64,000 nt of DNA from Lyophyllum atratum (lineage: Eukaryota; Basidiomycota; Agaricomycetes; Agaricales; Lyophyllaceae), in assembly GCA_014905825.1 (NCBI GenBank), contig JACGCN010000006.1, positions 1,922,001-1,986,000 of the forward strand, given 5' to 3'. Of this stretch, positions 14,291 through 24,790 are shown piece by piece (the first letter of the stretch is position 1; the number at the start of each line of letters is the position of its first letter). The notes under the pieces were generated by a model. It was not told the DNA's origin, did no database searches, and saw only the letters and a program-made list of their open reading frames with translations. The position numbers were made by a program, and so were the translations under genes.

Positions 14291-16130
14291 TTAACAGAAT
14301 GTCATCCACCATGAGATCACGATAAAAACAGTCAGAGGAAACGCTGCTATGTCTCTGGCATCTCGAATGAACCCACCCCAAAGACCATAGCTTCTTTGTT
14401 GCCTCGGTGTCCGGGTGGCGACCATGCAATATACGTAGATTCGTCGAAGGGCCTCAGGGCACATGATGCGACGCCGTCCCCCATACATAACAAAAGAGAA
14501 CGGCGGCTGACGACGAGATAAGGTGGGCTTTGGTAGCGGTGTGAATGGAGGCTGGGGAAGGAGATATGAAACATCATGCCAGGGTTCGTCCTCGCTAAGA
14601 TCTCCTGGCTCTTGGGTGCGGATGGTCGAGCGAAGTCGAGGAGATGAGGATCTTCGGCGATGTTGTCGTGTACTAGTTCGGAAGCTGCGAACACGAAGCA
14701 TATTTGAAACCAGAACGACGAAAAGAGATACCAGGAGAAGAGGGATATATACAGAGATGTATATTGCTATCTGGTCTGGAAGGAGACAAGGTGCATCTGC
14801 ATGAGTTCTGTGCAGTTTTGCGGAGGCTTCCGCGTGTCCTTGGGCAAGCGACAGGAGTTGGAAGCCAGGTCGCTTGATCCCCATGGCCATGGACAGGGAC
14901 TTGATAGAGACCTCCCGAATCTGGGAGCGGTCGTTATCAACAACTGAAGTATGGTTAATTTCACAATAGTCATGATCATCCCCACTATGCGAGATGAATT
15001 TTGAGGCCGAGATGCAGGCGGGGTGAGTTCAACACATACCTGAATACCACCGATGGTCGTAGTTCTTCCAGCAAAAAGGTTGTCACCTCTTCTCCAAGGG
15101 TGTTTTGGTAACCAAAACCTATTCCTGGGCGAATAGTCCCTTTCTCTCGCAGTGGGCCGCAGTTATAGGTATCTCTTGAAAGGGGTATATGGCTCAGCAA
15201 CACGACAGGATCACTTTCAGGCTCTAGGGCTATTGTTAGTTCCAAGACGACAGGAGCACATGAACGAGGCTTACGCTTGCGGCCAATGGATTTGACGAGT
15301 TCAACTGGGCCATTCCGACGTGGTATCCACTCTGTGTATGTCTTCGCATGATTTGCGCGTTCGTTGTCCTCTTCAACTAGGCTTGGCGCATCCAAGAGCA
15401 CGAAGGTATGGTTCGCAATTGTTACATGCCTATTAAGAGGGCCAAAGTGGGATAGGTATCGTGTATGCGCATGGGGCGAGAATGATCCCGATTCTCGGAC
15501 TTGGAGCCTATGCATATGAGAAGTGTAAGTGATATGAAGGCAAAACGAAAAAATTGAAGGACGTACCCAATGTCGTGGTTCCCAGGGAGGAAATACGTTG
15601 GGATTCCCGTGGGCCCTGTGAATATACTCTTGAACCGACGGTAGTAGAGTTCATACCTACGGGAGAAGCAAGCTCCATCGTAAGTCAATGATGATAGGAC
15701 TTGAGATACTCACTCATCATCCGACATATCGAATCTCCCTCCGTCCATCATGTCACCTAGGAATATTACAGCATCTGGTCTCTTGCGGAGAGCTGCCCAC
15801 CAATTCTTCCGAAGGTTGAGGTCCACCACAAGCTGAGTTAAGTATGTCAAATAGGGGCCCCGCTCAGGATACGAACGGTGATCCAGAACTTGTGGGTCTG
15901 CTATGAGAAGCACATGAGATGGTGCAGACTGGCTTTCGGATGGTGACTGCGCAGAGTTTATGAGTGACCATTACCAAGGTGCTCAGTGGACGGAGCACGC
16001 GTACCACTGAGAGGGTGGAGTCTGGCCAATAACAATGGCGAACACTGCTGAAGAACACTCCAAGCTCGTACCATATAATTATTAGGATCCAGGTGATTCG
16101 GAGACCAACTACAACCATGCGGTAGTTCAT
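14291..16130 (-). CDS. Cdc1/Ted1-type membrane metallophosphoesterase, copy A
   Basis: Six exons on the minus strand: 16005-16130, 15714-15946, 15567-15656, 15275-15507, 15040-15229, 14291-14984; 1566 nt, 521 residues. An N-terminal membrane segment (ITWILIIIWYELGVFF) is followed by a calcineurin-like phosphoesterase domain with LLIADPQV, FLGDMMDGGR, GNHDIG, LLSHIPL and SGDDHDYC, then a second membrane segment (SVYIPLLLVSLFVVLVS) and a C-terminal hydrophobic end. The family (yeast Cdc1 and Ted1, human MPPE1/PGAP5) removes ethanolamine phosphate from GPI anchors in the ER or Golgi so that GPI-anchored cargo can leave; substrate here is inferred from family. All metal-binding motifs look intact. 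A second copy lies at 27850-29942 with the same intron positions. Confidence 0.9.
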
Positions 16131-16447
16131 GACATGAGTGATATGAAGGAACTATGTAAACAAGCCGTGCGACCTGGGGCTGGAGGGTGTATTGACACGT
16201 CCTAGGATCACTCGCTGACCCCGTTCTTGCCTGCTCCGTGCGTTAAATTGCTTCAGATCTCCGCACATCCGTCTCTGCTTTCAGCTGGTAAGAATAACTG
16301 CTGCTCACGAACGCGCTTATAGGTCTTCGGACAAAACTGGCGCACTAACGTGTGGAGCCATTTGGGCGTAGTCTGCTTCCAAGAGGTACGTAGTTGGCCA
16401 ATCTAATACATGCGCAGATGTACGAGTTCGATAAACTGACGACTCTA
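16131..16447. other. Intergenic between two minus-strand genes
   Basis: About 320 bp holding the promoter of metallophosphoesterase copy A and the 3' region of the small complex I gene. No further gene seen. Confidence 0.5.
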
Positions 16448-16798
16448 TCAATGATGGTCATCATGGGAGTCGTGTCCCCCATGGCTGTCCCAAGGATGCT
16501 TGCCCTGTATACTGCTTGTCAGCGGTGTAAAGACCTATTGATACGCTGACTTCACCAAAAGTTTTCCACCATCCTGCCTATGTTCGAGAGTTAGAGACCA
16601 CCTATAGACAGTCGGCAGAAATAACCTCACCTGGCACGGTAAAATATGAAGAACCACATTGTGGCTCCCAGTGCCTTCGCCATGAAGTTTTTCCTAAACC
16701 CGGGAAGGTGAGGATTGAATCCTGCATCTGTAAGATATGTTTCAGACGCGAAGTCAGGAGGAGAAGGTGGGAGAGGCCTCACGATATGTCCCCGCCAT
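16448..16798 (-). CDS. Small mitochondrial complex I accessory subunit, NDUFB2-like
   Basis: Four exons too short to stand out as open frames: 16783-16798, 16631-16727, 16556-16577, 16448-16504; 192 nt, 63 residues. The predicted peptide has the pattern of the NDUFB2-type accessory subunit of NADH:ubiquinone oxidoreductase: a short head with FRKNFMAKALGATMWFFIFY forming the single membrane span, then RARQDGGKLLGKHPWDSH and a His/Asp-rich tail. All splice phases close and the stop is in frame. The assignment rests on the membrane segment followed by the HPW motif, so it is good but not certain. Its ATG is 119 bp from the ATG of the divergent zinc-knuckle protein. Confidence 0.75.
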
Positions 16799-16917
16799 GA
16801 TGGACTGCACTGAGGGCGATTGTTTGTCTGTATTACTAAAACCTTTCGGACTTCGTGTGATAATTTAAATAGCAGGAGCTTAAAACTGGTTCCCGCTCTT
16901 CACGCGACGACGCCAAC

Positions 16918-19900
16918 ATGGAGAAGGGAAAGAAACGAAAACGCGATGCGGATTACCCCAGGATTGCATACCACACATCCACAAGGACGTTTGACAGGTT
17001 ATTCAAAGGTATATCGTTCACCACTTCTATAGGACTCTATTCTCAACCCAATTTCCCCACAGAGGACACACTTAGCGAGATGAAGGAAGTGGCCAGGAGG
17101 AAGTTGGGTCTCGACCCAAATATGCCCATAGCTTTTGCTCAAATCCGAGAAGACAAAACGGTTGATCTTGAAGATGGCAAGTTGCAAATACCAGTGTCCT
17201 CAAGTTGCTCATCCACAATTTAATTCTCAGATGATGACTTCGACGCATTCTACTCACTGGCGCATTCAACCAATTTTGTGAACGTTAAAGTCATCATTGG
17301 AAGCCTGGAAAATGAACCAACAATAGCTACTGCTTCGCCCATGGTATAATAACGTTTTGATAATCCGCCTTTCACTGACGCTGATGCTTTTATAGACGCC
17401 ACCCAAAAAGCAGAAGAGAAAACGCAAAGATAGGACATCACCCGGGCTCCCGTTAGAAACTGACGGTGGACAAGTGGCCGACGATGAATGCGAGGTTCCT
17501 GAAGTAAATCATACCCGAGCAGCTGTCGGGGCCCCCCAGGTCCTGTCCGACGCTGCAGCTATTAGGGAGCCGCGCAAGAAAAAGAGAAAGGCTAACACGG
17601 CGGACTCTGTTGGCGATGATATACCCAGCAGAAACAGTGGCATCCCAAGAGATACAGCCCTGCCGATGGCGTCTGTCGTATCATCCAACACGGGACTGTC
17701 CCAGTCCGTAGGCGGAAATGTTGCGTCGATGCCGGCACATATATCAACGCCAACTACTGATCAACCGGGTGCAAAAATCAAGAATGCGAGGAAGAAAGGG
17801 AAACAGAAAGAGCAGGTGGCGGAACCTCCCACTGCGGCTCCTTTGATTGCAGAACCTGTACGTTCGACCGAGAAGAAATCAAAGAAGAAATCAAAAACCA
17901 AGGATACCTCAAATTCACCCGTCGTGAATTTTGCAGAGCAGCTCGCTGGAGTGATCTCGGAAACATCAGGTAGGTAAGAAGCTGCCCGCTATCTTTGCAT
18001 AAGTCAACCCGATTATCTTGACAGCGGCAAACGGGCTAGTTATTGAGGATTCAACAGAGGCTCATGAGGTACCGCAAGGTGCCAAACCATCTTCACCGTT
18101 ATTGAACTATACTTAAACGGAGCATAGAGAGGAAAAAGAAACCAAAAAAGCGCCATTCTCTGTCCAATCGTATGAGATGATAATTATTTCAATTACGTCT
18201 GCTGATTACATTTTAGAGAAGTTGGAGACCAGCCAGTTGAACTCACCAATTGAGTCGGTGACCGTGGGTGGTATGTCCTAGGTTATGTTTCTAGCGTTTC
18301 CAACCATTGACCTGAATTGTTAGGTGGGATGGGGCCGGAAGACTCGGAAGTCATGGTTGCGAACATGATTGCGGCCAATGGCGACGACAGAACCTGCGCC
18401 GAGTGGTATATCTCCACAACGAATATTTCTCACATCATTCTAATGATATACTTCAACATTTAGCACGCGATAAAAATCGACAACCAAAACGTAGAAAGTC
18501 CACCACGTCGGACGAACGCAAGGCTGCCGAGGCTGACGTGGATGCTGTAATTTCAAAGATTTTGGCAGCGAAGCGGGCCGCCTTAGTTGTCTCTGCGACT
18601 GTCGGGCCACCAGCACCGGGGACAGCCGCAGTCCCCGCCCAGAAAGTCGAGAAAAAGAAGAAAGCAAAAGCCATCCCCCCCTCGGGACTTGAGCATCTAC
18701 ACGCACAGGCTGATTCTGATCAGCATAGAGCGCTGTCTCAAAAGGCCGACCGATCCGAATCCCCCTCATCACTAGAGATGCAGACACCTCCGCTATCTAG
18801 CGAGCCTAGCGCTGAATCCACTTGCCCGCTCTGTTTACTTTCACCTTTACATGATCGACGGGCGTGTCCACTCGTGTTGGCAGGTCCCGAATCTTTAGAA
18901 AGACGTCTTTCCGAACTACAAGAGCATTCTACGGATATGTTTGATAACCAGACCGACATGATCGTTGAATTGCAGCAGCTCGTTACAAGAGCCAGGAATG
19001 GTGACAAGAAGGGCAGCGAATCATCAGGTCGTTCTCAGAGATCTTCCCCACAGACCCAAGGCTCACCCCTCAATGCGAGGGATGCCACGCCAGAGTTTTC
19101 TCCTAATGTCGTCAAAGAAAAAAACGCGGTGCCTTCACCCCTGAAAGCGAAGGCGGCCATGCAAAATGGCGACACCAACGACACCTCTTCCGATGACACC
19201 TCTTCCGATGATAGTCCCATTGACACCGGTTCGATACTACCAGTTTCGAAGGACGTGTCGCTAGTTGATATCAATCTGGATGACTTGATTCGTGGTCCCA
19301 ATATACCTGTTCTTCGCGCTGCCGATATCCCCTCCCCAGATAGCAGCGAGGATGAACCTGACGAGGTTTTAGAGGAGGACGAGGACCAACCCCCTCGTCG
19401 TTCTCAGAAAACTGGCATGCTAGATTCATCAGACGAGGACGATTCCGGCGTTGAAGAGGATGTTTCCACTGAAGGTGGGCACCACGATCCCCGCACAACA
19501 GATGACCCAAAACCTGACCTTCTCTTGGACTCCGGAACGGATCATCTGTCCTTCCAAGCTGTTGACCAACGCGGAGAATCACAGCACGTCGACACATCCG
19601 CTGATGCTGCATTCAGCGCTGTATTGGCGGCAGACACTGCTGTATTCAGGCTGGCGTATGGTTCACAAGGCTCTGCTTCATCGTCACAAATTCCGAGGAC
19701 TACATCTAGTGCGGACCCTACTTCTACCCAGGTGACTCCAGTCCCTCCCAGCCTAGAAACGCTTGTCAATACGCCACCAAGTGCAACAACTACAATTCTA
19801 TAGAACGCCCAGCTTCTCAGCTCCCTGGGTCACCCCCAATGAAAAGCATAGCCAACCCAACCCCCGAAAGTGATCACCTGAAGGAGGCTAAATCCGCAGG

Positions 19901-20773
19901 GATTGTTCAACGGATGAAAACTCGGAGCACTAAAAGCATTACCAACAGTAGTAAAACACGAGACACTCAGAACGCCACACAGACCCCTCGAGCTCGTTTT
20001 GCTGAACCCAGCCAGGAAGTTCCGGACAGTGCTGCTCGACGAACCAGGGCTGCGACTCGCAGACAAACACTTGGCACGGTCACACCATCCATTCTTCCAG
20101 CGAATCTGGGAAGGCAAAGTCGATTGATTCGAGTGTCTGGCCCTGCTCAGTCGATCGAAGATTCCAATGGCGTAGCCGCCCCTTCGTCGAACTCCCAAGA
20201 AGCGATGTCCTTAGACACGTGGGCGACTCTCAAACCGTCGTCGCCGGATGTTGAGTCCACGATGATGGTTGATGAACTTGAACCTAGCAGCCCTCCCCTC
20301 TCCACCTGTATGGACGTTGACAACCCAAAAAGGAATGGCGCTTCACAGGATGGTCCGGCAAAGAACCCACTGTTTATTCTTACGGAAAGCCAACCAGCCA
20401 TTTCCGTACTCGCAATGGAACGAAGTGTCTCAACAAGAGGTTGAAATTGACCAAATATCGAACTGAATCCGAAGATGAAAACGAAGTTGAAGCCTCCGTT
20501 CAACAGACACAGCCCAAGCCCAGTCAGGCCCTGAAGTATCGTCGACTGACAGATATAACTAGTGATCATGGATTGTTCTCGACACCTACCAGTCTACACC
20601 CGAGTCGCGTTTCTTCAGCGGGTCACCAGAAAGGGACCGATATGTATGGACGGGCAGGTGAAGAGGAGATTGAATCCGAATCGGACGATGACTCCGACGA
20701 CTCGGATTTACAGGAGCAGTCGCATATTCCAAAATCGAGGAGAGCGGGAGTGACGCAGAGTAAACGGAAGTAG
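16918..20773 (+). CDS. Large lysine/serine/acid-rich protein with zinc-knuckle-like motif, function unknown
   Basis: First exons are clear: 16918-17008, 17063-17176, 17231-17343, 17396-17969, then one from 18025; the intron 17177-17230 has a GC donor (GATG|GCAAGT). The N-terminal 120 residues look like a small ubiquitin- or PB1-like fold (LSEMKEVARRKLGLDPNMP then FVNVKVIIG). Next come several basic KKKRK-type stretches that could be nuclear localisation signals, a long acidic/serine-rich body, and a cysteine motif CPLCLLSPLHDRRACPLV around 18820-18880, resembling a CX2CX5HX4C zinc knuckle, then LERRLSELQ. The C-terminus is acidic then ends KSRRAGVTQSKRK. Splice sites near 18400, 19800 and 20440 could not be closed in phase, so the exon chain is provisional and two genes are not excluded. 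A nuclear role is inference. Confidence 0.6.
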
Positions 20774-21000
20774 GCTTGGGGCATTCCATACAGAGCCGGG
20801 ACCAGTTGAAGCCATTTTGACGATATTGACTGTAGTATAGCCTTCTTGAAGACTCAAGAGCCGTGCCAAGCTGTGGAGCATAGACCGCTGATATCATTAG
20901 ACTCGGCACGTGGGAAAATTTGAAAAGAATTTGACTCGAATTTAAATTTCGCACTCGCTTCTTCTTCTACACAACAAAGTCAGGATTCCTCAAGAAGTGA
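20774..21000. other. Intergenic, upstream of CPA1 leader
   Basis: Short gap between the zinc-knuckle protein and the CPA1 leader ORF. It should hold the CPA1 promoter. No gene seen. Confidence 0.4.
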
Positions 21001-21119
21001 ATGCTCTTCACCGCAAGCACCAGAGACGAGTAGGCCCTCCTATTCCGCCCACTTTCTTCTCTAACCTCTCCACCCACAGCTACCTCAGTGACCTCGTATA
21101 CACCCTTTCCAGTCTTTAA
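21001..21119 (+). CDS. Upstream ORF encoding an arginine-attenuator-like peptide, split by an intron
   Basis: A 22-codon ORF lies in the CPA1 leader when an intron is removed: exons 21001-21029 and 21080-21119, with a GTAGGC...CCACAG intron of 50 bp. The spliced peptide ends with the block RDDYLSDLVYTLSSL. This aligns with the conserved QDYLSDHLW core of the fungal arginine attenuator peptide, which stalls ribosomes when arginine is high and represses the small subunit of carbamoyl-phosphate synthase. The aspartate before Tyr, known to be essential in Neurospora, is encoded by a codon split by the intron (GA|C). Without splicing, translation stops after ten codons (GAG TAG) and lacks the core. 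The uORF stop is 26 nt before the CPA1 ATG. Position, sequence and downstream gene all agree; function is inferred. Confidence 0.82.
21030..21079 (+). promoter_or_regulatory. Leader intron interrupting the attenuator uORF
   Basis: GTAGGC donor and CCCACAG acceptor, 50 bp, pyrimidine-rich before the acceptor. Retention creates an in-frame TAG directly at the donor and truncates the leader peptide, so splicing of this intron could act as a switch for arginine control. Confidence 0.7.
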
Positions 21120-21145
21120 ACAAACAACCAGGCTACTCTCTCACA

Positions 21146-22624
21146 ATGTTCGCTCGTCAATCCATCCGCATCCCTCGTTTTGCTCGAGGTTTGGCTACTC
21201 ACTCAGGCCCCATATCAAATCTGCCTGCCACACTGCACCTCAAGACAGGACAGTCCTTCCATGGACGGTCTTTTGGTGCCCCCAAAAGCATCTATGGAGA
21301 AACAGTCTTCTCAACTTCAATCACGTCCTGTTCGTCTCTTCCACTGAGCCTTATATTTCTTGCGCTCACTCCAGACGCCCTGCAGATACCGAATCCATGA
21401 CCGACCCTTCGTACCGTGGTCAAATTTTGGTCTTCACCACGCCTCTCATTGGCAACTACGGTGTTCCGTTGAACAAGGCACCTTTCGACAGCCAGGACGT
21501 CGGTGTTACCCTCGAATCCCAGAACATTCAATGTTCCGCCGTCATCGTAGGGGACGTCGCAGAAAAATTTTCCCACTATACAGCCGTTGAATCCCTTGCT
21601 TCATGGTGTCAGCGACACGGTGTCCCTGCCATTACTGGTGTTGATACTCGTGCTATTACCAGACTGTTGCGAGACCAGGGCACAACCCTCGGACGTGTTG
21701 CCGTCGGAACAGATGCCTCTTTGGCGCCCCCCGAGGCTCACGAGTTCTGGGACCCGTCAGCCGAGAACCTCGTTGATCAAGTTTCTACCAAGTCCCCCTA
21801 CCAGTTGAACCCTGGTGGCTTCCGTCAAGATCGCTGTTCTCGACTTCGGCGCCAAAGCGAATATCCTGCGCTCATTGGTTCGTCGCGACGCAGCTGTCAC
21901 TGTTCTCCCATGGAATTACGACTTCAACGCCGTCCGGGATCAATACGACGGCTTGTTCCTGACTAATGGTCCCGGCGACCCGGCCCATTGCATGGAGGCT
22001 GCGCTCAAGTTGCGTCGTACCTTGCAGGAGTGGAATAAACCCGTCTTCGGCATCTGCATGGGACATCAGATTATTGGAATGGCTGCTGGTTTGGACGCGT
22101 ACCGAATGACGTTTGGAAACCGTGGACATAACCAACCTGTCTTGGCTTTGGCTTCTGCTGGCTCCATCAAGGCTGGTCGAGTCTACGTCACGAGGTATGT
22201 TGCCATACAGCACTTAACACGCAAACTCTGACCATGACTTTCCAGCCAAAATCACCAGTACGCCCTCAAGTTGGAAGATCCTTTCCCTGCAGGGTGGGAA
22301 CCTTTCTTTATCAACTGCAACGATTCTTCGGTCGAAGGCATCAAGTCCACTGCGGAATCTGGCAAGAAGGTGTGGGGTGTCCAGTTTCATCCTGAAAGTG
22401 CGGGTGGTCCTCTTGATACCATTGAGGTGTGTTCCTATCTCGAATATGCTTGTGACATCAAGGCTCTAATGCGCCTGGTGTAGATGTTCACCGATTTCGT
22501 CCTGGAGTGCAAAGCCCACAAGCTCCAGAACTCATCGTTCACGACGCAGAAGTCTATGAATTCAAGCCCGATTGATACATTTGTAAAGCCCGTCGCTACG
22601 CCTCGCATTGCGGTTCAGGCCTGA
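21146..22624 (+). CDS. CPA1: Carbamoyl-phosphate synthase, arginine-specific small (glutaminase) subunit
   Basis: Exons 21146-21329, 21386-22194, 22246-22426, 22484-22624. The start has a mitochondrial-type presequence rich in Arg and Ser (MFARQSIRIPRFARGLATHS). The N-terminal CPSase small-chain domain (LTDPSYRGQ-like MTDPSYRGQILVF, GVDTRAITRLLR) is followed by a class I glutamine amidotransferase domain with the catalytic Cys in GICMGHQIIG and His in GVQFHPES. It supplies ammonia from glutamine to the large subunit for arginine synthesis. One oddity: between about 21800 and 21835 the frame shifts by one base (…YQLNPGG then SVKIAVLDFG), with no room for an intron, so total length is 1315 nt, one more than a multiple of three. 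Either an extra base in the sequence or a real frameshift. Confidence 0.9.
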
Positions 22625-22780
22625 GTATATAAAGAGAGTTTCCTGGTTATGAATCAATGTACAATATGGTTTTTCTTGGCCAACGCTTGATCGACGTCAC
22701 AAGACCCGTGGGTAGAGAAACTGAGCTTAAGACTCTTTAATAAGACGGTCACCCTTACACTAGTATTACCACACCTCAAC

Positions 22781-24372
22781 ATGAACTTCCTGGATACATA
22801 CGACATCGCTGGCCAAAGTACACCGACGCAGCAACCAGAACAAAGTCTGAATGAAGAGGTATCAGAGGTAATGGGGCAGCTGGGCCGATTCTGGGGAGGT
22901 TTCAGAAAACAGGCAAGGAACTGTGGCTGTAAACCTGGAGCATCATTCTCACAGCACGTTACAGAGTCAAAGTGTTCTCCAAAGTGCGCGCAAGGACTTG
23001 AGCGACGTCGTCACGCAGGCCCAGAAGGAAATCACAAAGCTAACCAGTGAGCCAATCGCTGGTACTTTAACCCCGACAACGGAACCCGCCACCTCCGGAG
23101 ATGATGCGTCGACACCTCGAACTAGAGATCTCGAACAGAGGATACACCCGAACCATCTACTTCTACGCAGGAGGGAAGCACTACTGCCTCTACGACCACA
23201 GCCGCTTCTACGTCTCTCTTCGCGCGTCTTCAGTCAGCACTACCTCCCAATCTCCTAGAGACCGCCCGCAGCCAAATACCAGAATCTTTGAAACATGCAT
23301 CCGAGAATATTGATATCCCGCAGCTTCGTGCCAACTTCGTGAGCGAATTCCAGCGCGTCCAAGGGGCCACACGCGCGCAAGCGGAGGAGTACGCGCATAA
23401 GAGCGAAGCACTTCTACGTGAAGCAGTGAAAGAGGCAGGCGATGTCCTCCGAGACGCGGTCAAGATATTGCCTCCAGATGAATCAGAAACGACTGGTATG
23501 TCTGGGCTTGTGTGGGACGGATCAGATATGTGGTCTCTCCCGTTGGAGCCTTCAGACGCAGCATCTTCGAATAATCCATCGACGTCCCAAAGCACCTCGC
23601 AACGACGCTACGCCGACGCTCAGGATGCTGTTGTCACTCGTGCTGAATCCTTGTCCAGACGTTTGAAGCGTGATCCCGCTATCGTCAGGCATGATCCTGC
23701 TATAGATGGAGGGGAACTCTACTTAGCATGGGTTGCTGAGGAGATCGCTTCAAGGGAGGACGGCATCGAGGGAGAGTACTGGTCAGCCAAAATCTCTACA
23801 CTTACTGCTGAACCTGGCTCTGGAGAGGTTCTTAAGACTACAAGAGACACACTGGGTATGCCGATCTTGTTATCCTGGGGTAGCATAGCGTGCCTGATTC
23901 TCTTATGATCAGTCCCTTCCGAACTGACCGAAGTCGAATTTTGGACACGATTCTTCTTCCGCGCTCATCAAATTGAGGCAGAGGAGCAGAAGCGCAAAAC
24001 TTTGCTGGAAGGTTGGAACCCTGACCGTGTTCGACGAGAGCCTACTGATCTCCATTTCCAGGAACCCTCGAAGAGGAAGATTTCAGCTGGGAGGACGACG
24101 ATGAAGAAACGGGGGCCGCTGAGTTGCCCTCGACTTCGGCAGCTGTCGCAGCATCCACCAATCCTGATCCGTTGACCAACGAGAAGGTCGCTCAAGTCGA
24201 GGATAGCACTGGAAGCTTGCTAGCTACGCCATCAACCATTGCACGCGATAGCAGCGAGGATTACGACGTAGTTTCATCAGGAAATGTGAGTCCAAGAGTG
24301 AAATCCAAGGCTGTTACTCCGTCAGATGGGTCGAAGGATGACCCATCTGATGCGGAAAGTGACTGGGAGTAG
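22781..24372 (+). CDS. BSD-domain protein
   Basis: Five exons: 22781-22912, 22965-23061, 23139-23855, 23913-24011, 24062-24372; 1356 nt, 451 residues, frame closes. The first intron uses a GC donor (CAG|GCAAGG). The N-terminal part is helical with a Ser/Thr-rich linker; the BSD domain lies at about residues 250-320 (YLAWVAEEIASREDGIEGEYW, then VPSELTEVEFWTRFFFRAHQ with the paired aromatic FW/FF pattern that defines BSD). The tail is very acidic (EEEDFSWEDDDEE) and Ser/Asp-rich. BSD domains occur in TFIIH p62 and in synapse-associated proteins; the arrangement here resembles the SYAP1/DOS2-like group. Exact role unknown. The boundary at 23061/23139 was chosen on phase and is the least certain. 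Confidence 0.82.
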
Positions 24373-24790
24373 TTGCATTTATTGCCCTTGTATTACTGTA
24401 GGAATTCCCTGCATCTTATATGCATATCGTGTTACTAAATACCCGTCTGAGACTCTTATCTCTGCTCTCCTCCTCTGACCCGTAGGACAAAAACAGTAGA
24501 ACAAGTGCTCACCAGACGTGCGAATACCAATTCAGCTGTGCGACAAAGCAGGCTGCCTTGAATATCGCGAAAGGAACTCTCTCTGGCCTATTTGCTGCCA
24601 ATATTACCTCAGCTGTACTGATACATTCCGAATGGAAGCTAAGAAAGAATAAACCTAGGAGGACGTAGTATTATACACGATATGAAAGTATCGCAGGCAT
24701 CTCGTAGCACCTCGTGGAAATCATCATTAAATCGTGTAGAAAAACCCTGGCTGGCCCTCGAGGGGGCCAATTTTGCCCTCTCGGGCAAGT
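24373..24790. other. Convergent intergenic region
   Basis: 418 bp between the BSD-domain gene (plus) and the MFS transporter (minus), both ending here. Only 3' untranslated sequence is expected. No gene seen. Confidence 0.5.
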
